Shown: positions 61,982 to 64,000 of the stretch, piece by piece
How the letters are laid out: every line of letters begins with the position of its first letter
Position numbering within the stretch: position 1 is the stretch's first letter
Origin: Nostoc sp. CHAB 5824
GTDB lineage: Bacteria > Cyanobacteriota > Cyanobacteriia > Cyanobacteriales > Nostocaceae
Assembly (NCBI RefSeq): GCF_020829665.1
Contig: NZ_JAIVFT010000018.1
Coordinates: 62,001-126,000 of the forward strand
Direction of reading: 5' to 3'
Length of the DNA stretch: 64,000 bases
The notes under the pieces: model-generated
Databases searched by the model: none
What the model was told of the DNA's origin: nothing
Seen by the model: the letters and a program-made list of their open reading frames with translations, nothing else
Program-made: the position numbers and the translations under genes

Positions 61982-62637
61982 TAAACCTTAGCTAAACGTT
62001 GTTCTTTCAAGTAAGTAAATACAGACTTATCTCCGATATCGGCAGGAATTGCTTGCACTGTCTTTCGCAGTGCAAACACCAAAAACAATGTTGCCCAAAT
62101 TCCTAATAAAACACTTTCCCCCTGAGTTGGTAAAATTCCTACCAAATGTCCTAACAATAGTAGCGGTACTATTAGGGTTAATACTTTGGTTTCCAGGCGA
62201 TTGAAGCAAAAAGCCTCTTTAAAATAAATACCTGTCAAAGCAACAAAGATAAAACCAACTCCAAATAAGGTAACAGGCTGATTATAAACAGTGAGAGCTA
62301 ATGGTTCACTACTAGATATTGCCAGAATCACTGATGCTATACTACCGATCGCCCAAAAAATTTGCAATATTCGATGCAGTGATGCCATGTAGATATGAAT
62401 GGTAAATAAACTTACACCAAGAGCGAGACTAAAACAAGTATATAGAGGTGTAAGTACGCTAAAAAGAGTCGGGTTGTTGTTGAGCAAAACCAAAGCGCTG
62501 CCTATGGCAAAGCTTAATGCTGCTACCATTAACCCAGCCCGGTAGATAATTACGCCGATGCGATCGCTCTGAGTAATTGTAAATTCTCCAAATTGACCTT
62601 GGTAAACTTCTGGTGGAGGTAGTGTTTGCGTAGTCAT
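61981..62637 (-). CDS. DUF2301 membrane protein
   Basis: 218 residues with six or more membrane helices from residue 25 to 195. The N-terminus YQGQFGEFTITQSDRIGVIIYRAGL is characteristic. The family occurs in cyanobacteria and plastid-bearing organisms. Function unknown. Upstream gene of the pair with the YdcF-like protein. Confidence 0.82.
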   Translation of the reverse strand: MTTQTLPPPEVYQGQFGEFTITQSDRIGVIIYRAGLMVAALSFAIGSALVLLNNNPTLFSVLTPLYTCFSLALGVSLFTIHIYMASLHRILQIFWAIGSIASVILAISSSEPLALTVYNQPVTLFGVGFIFVALTGIYFKEAFCFNRLETKVLTLIVPLLLLGHLVGILPTQGESVLLGIWATLFLVFALRKTVQAIPADIGDKSVFTYLKEQRLAKV

Positions 62638-63227
62638 AGTTAAAAATATAGTTATGAATTACTAATAGAGTACAACAGGAAATTGCTGAAGGGTTACTTT
62701 TATTATTATGAGCAATAAGACGAACTTAGTGTCACAATCCTTAAACTTTTAAACCACTTTTGTAGTATCAGTTGACTTGACAGACGCGGTAGCTGACGAA
62801 TTATCTCTAACATGTGACCAGATTTCCTTCGAGAGTGAAAGACATAACAACTAGTAAAGCGGGCGTGTAAATCCAGCTCCTATCTCAATTAACCATACTA
62901 ACAAGGGGCAAAATCCCCTTATTAAAGGTAGGCAAGCTTCCGCCACAGTGTACTAATAATTAACAATAGTTTGTACAGTCTCTAGTTTAGCTGAGGACTG
63001 GATTCTAAAATTAGACTTTAGTTATAGACAGTAGATGTTTACAAATTTTAAATTGGGTGTACGCAAGACTTTGGCAATCAGATAACCTCATAACTAGTTG
63101 ATATAAGAATGTGAGATGAGCGATGGCGCAAGCGCCCACCGTAGGTGCTCGCATTTGTCTCAAGAATTGCAAAACCTTAGACTCTTCCTCGATTTGTCAT
63201 CAGATATTGTTTTTTGTCGAGGATGTG
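62638..63227. repeat. Gene-poor region with dispersed repeats
   Basis: No credible gene. A reverse copy of the 39836-39870 repeat lies at 62915-62960 (TAGGCAAGCTTCCGCCACAG). A palindromic dispersed repeat is at 63118-63153 (GCGATGGCGCAAGCGCCCAC). Confidence 0.6.
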
Positions 63228-63347
63228 CCAATACGGTTCGGTTAAAGGGGAAAGGGGAAAGATTTTGAATATATCCTTTCCCCTTTTCCCCTTCCCCTTT
63301 CTTCAGACCACAAGGAAAGTGAAAAATGCTTATCCGAACCGTATTGG
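63228..63347. mobile_element. MITE of 120 bp with perfect 14-bp ends and 8-bp duplication
   Basis: CCAATACGGTTCGG at 63228-63241 and its exact complement at 63334-63347. AGGATGTG lies directly outside both ends (63220-63227, 63348-63355), a perfect target duplication. The inside is an A/G-rich then C/T-rich arm pair. No transposase. Confidence 0.9.
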
Positions 63348-63355
63348 AGGATGTG

Positions 63356-63814
63356 CGATCGCTGAACAAAATAATTTCGATTTAAGTCGATAGCGATCGC
63401 CTACGGCACGCTACGCGATCGTCACTAGAAAAACTGTATAATTGGCTTCAAAAATACGCCTTGTAATCAAGGTAGGCTGATATGAGCGCCAAAGACAAAC
63501 CGCTTCTCAACGTTCGCGTAGCTTGCTTCTCCGTAGGAGTATGCGTCTACGCACCATTCGGCGCCAGAAATCAGCCCCATCCAGTTTTACAAATTCTTCG
63601 CTTGTCTCGCTAGGTATTCCCACTCCCGCTCTCCTAATATGCGGCTTTGGTTTAAAAAATAATGTTTTTTGTGAAATGCGATCGCACTTTAATTTATTAA
63701 CCGTTCCCTTCTAGAGAAATTGAATGAAGTTGCGCTATGAGGATTTCATCAGCAACTATTGTTAGTATCGATTGATCAGTTGTCACTACACTAAACACTG
63801 TCCCTCAGAAAATT
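63356..63814. repeat. Cluster of small dispersed repeats, no gene
   Basis: Copies with CCTACGGCACGCTACGCGATC (63397-63420) and AACGTTCGCGTAGC...GTATGCGTCTACGC (63510-63556) lie in series. A 63-codon open frame here is made of repeats and is rejected. Confidence 0.5.
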
Positions 63815-64000
63815 AAAGCTGTGCTTACAAAGGTTCAAGTTGTCACAAGTAACGCTTAAGCTTTAGTGACCATAGAAGAAGCTGTAGTTACAACAGAAGA
63901 AGCTGTAGTTATAAACCTTCAAGTTATTATAAGTTACGCTTAAGTTGTTGTTGATACAAGTTAAGCTGTAGTTATAAACCTTCAAGTTATTATAAGTTAC
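63815..64000. repeat. Tandem direct repeats at the window edge
   Basis: GAAGAAGCTGTAGTTA occurs twice, and a 37-bp unit (AGCTGTAGTTATAAACC ... AAGTTAC) at 63901-63937 recurs identically at 63964-64000, a period of 63 bp. The array may continue beyond the window. Confidence 0.85.

Noticed and set aside
63523..63714. Protein of 63 residues near the window end
   Set aside because: Its first third is dispersed repeat DNA and it shows no domain.

Overview
The window comes from a filamentous, probably heterocyst-forming cyanobacterium of the Nostoc/Anabaena group. Evidence seen in the sequence: dense HIP1 sites (GCGATCGC), heptamer short tandem repeats between genes, many small dispersed repeats of the Nostoc type, CHASE2-kinase, GAF and NB-ARC signalling proteins, and a typical cyanobacterial gene set (pyrD, leuA, secA, surE, pheS, ribF, dprA, gor). 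No plasmid or phage backbone is visible apart from one small integrated element.

Layout. 0.1-6 kb: multi-GAF sensor (-), PEP-CTERM remnant, pyrD, membrane HTH-like protein. 6.2-8.6 kb: a Ro60-type TROVE protein gene flanked by four tRNA-like Y RNAs (three upstream behind a good sigma70-type promoter, one downstream). A fifth Y-like stem overlaps the ribosome-binding site of the Ro gene. 8.6-15 kb: accessory mosaic with a peptidoglycan-binding membrane protein, an NB-ARC STAND ATPase, a VapBC-type pair, a DUF3105 protein and duplicated gene tails. 15-29.4 kb: mostly housekeeping (glutathione reductase, CHASE2 kinase, LabA-like NYN protein, leuA, a DapF-like protein without its cysteines, a MazF-type pair, secA, dihaem cytochrome). 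29.5-35.3 kb: broken RelE pair, MITE, an operon of a vWA protein and a dynamin-like GTPase, and a PrlF/YhaV pair with a nonsense codon in each gene. 35.3-46.6 kb: MoxR, RibF, metallo-hydrolase, SurE, PheS, then a decayed island (frameshifted BrnT, BrnA-Uma2 fusion, RT remnant, frameshifted DUF433), then an S9 peptidase.

47.0-53.6 kb: recQ is split by a 5,149-bp integrative element bounded by a 16-bp direct repeat. The element carries a tyrosine recombinase with a Y-x-x-R box, two phage-type antirepressors, small unknown genes, clustered TGACACT boxes and three TGAGCAT pairs, each with 11-bp spacing, near its two ends. Precise excision would restore the recQ reading frame, as for the developmentally excised elements of heterocystous cyanobacteria. 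53.9-64 kb: two frameshifted small genes, a SPOUT methyltransferase, a beta-lactamase-like protein, MarR plus a membrane protein, dprA, a DUF1400-SGNH hydrolase, a YdcF-like/DUF2301 pair, and a gene-poor repeat-rich end with a complete MITE (14-bp inverted repeats, 8-bp target duplication).

Two themes cross the window. First, one small dispersed repeat has entered at least five protein genes in frame, adding peptides such as GDAYGGLRLR. Second, toxin-antitoxin and other accessory genes are decaying by single nonsense or indel changes while core genes stay open. The strongest candidates for new biology are the Ro/Y-RNA locus with its apparent autoregulatory leader and the recQ-interrupting element.
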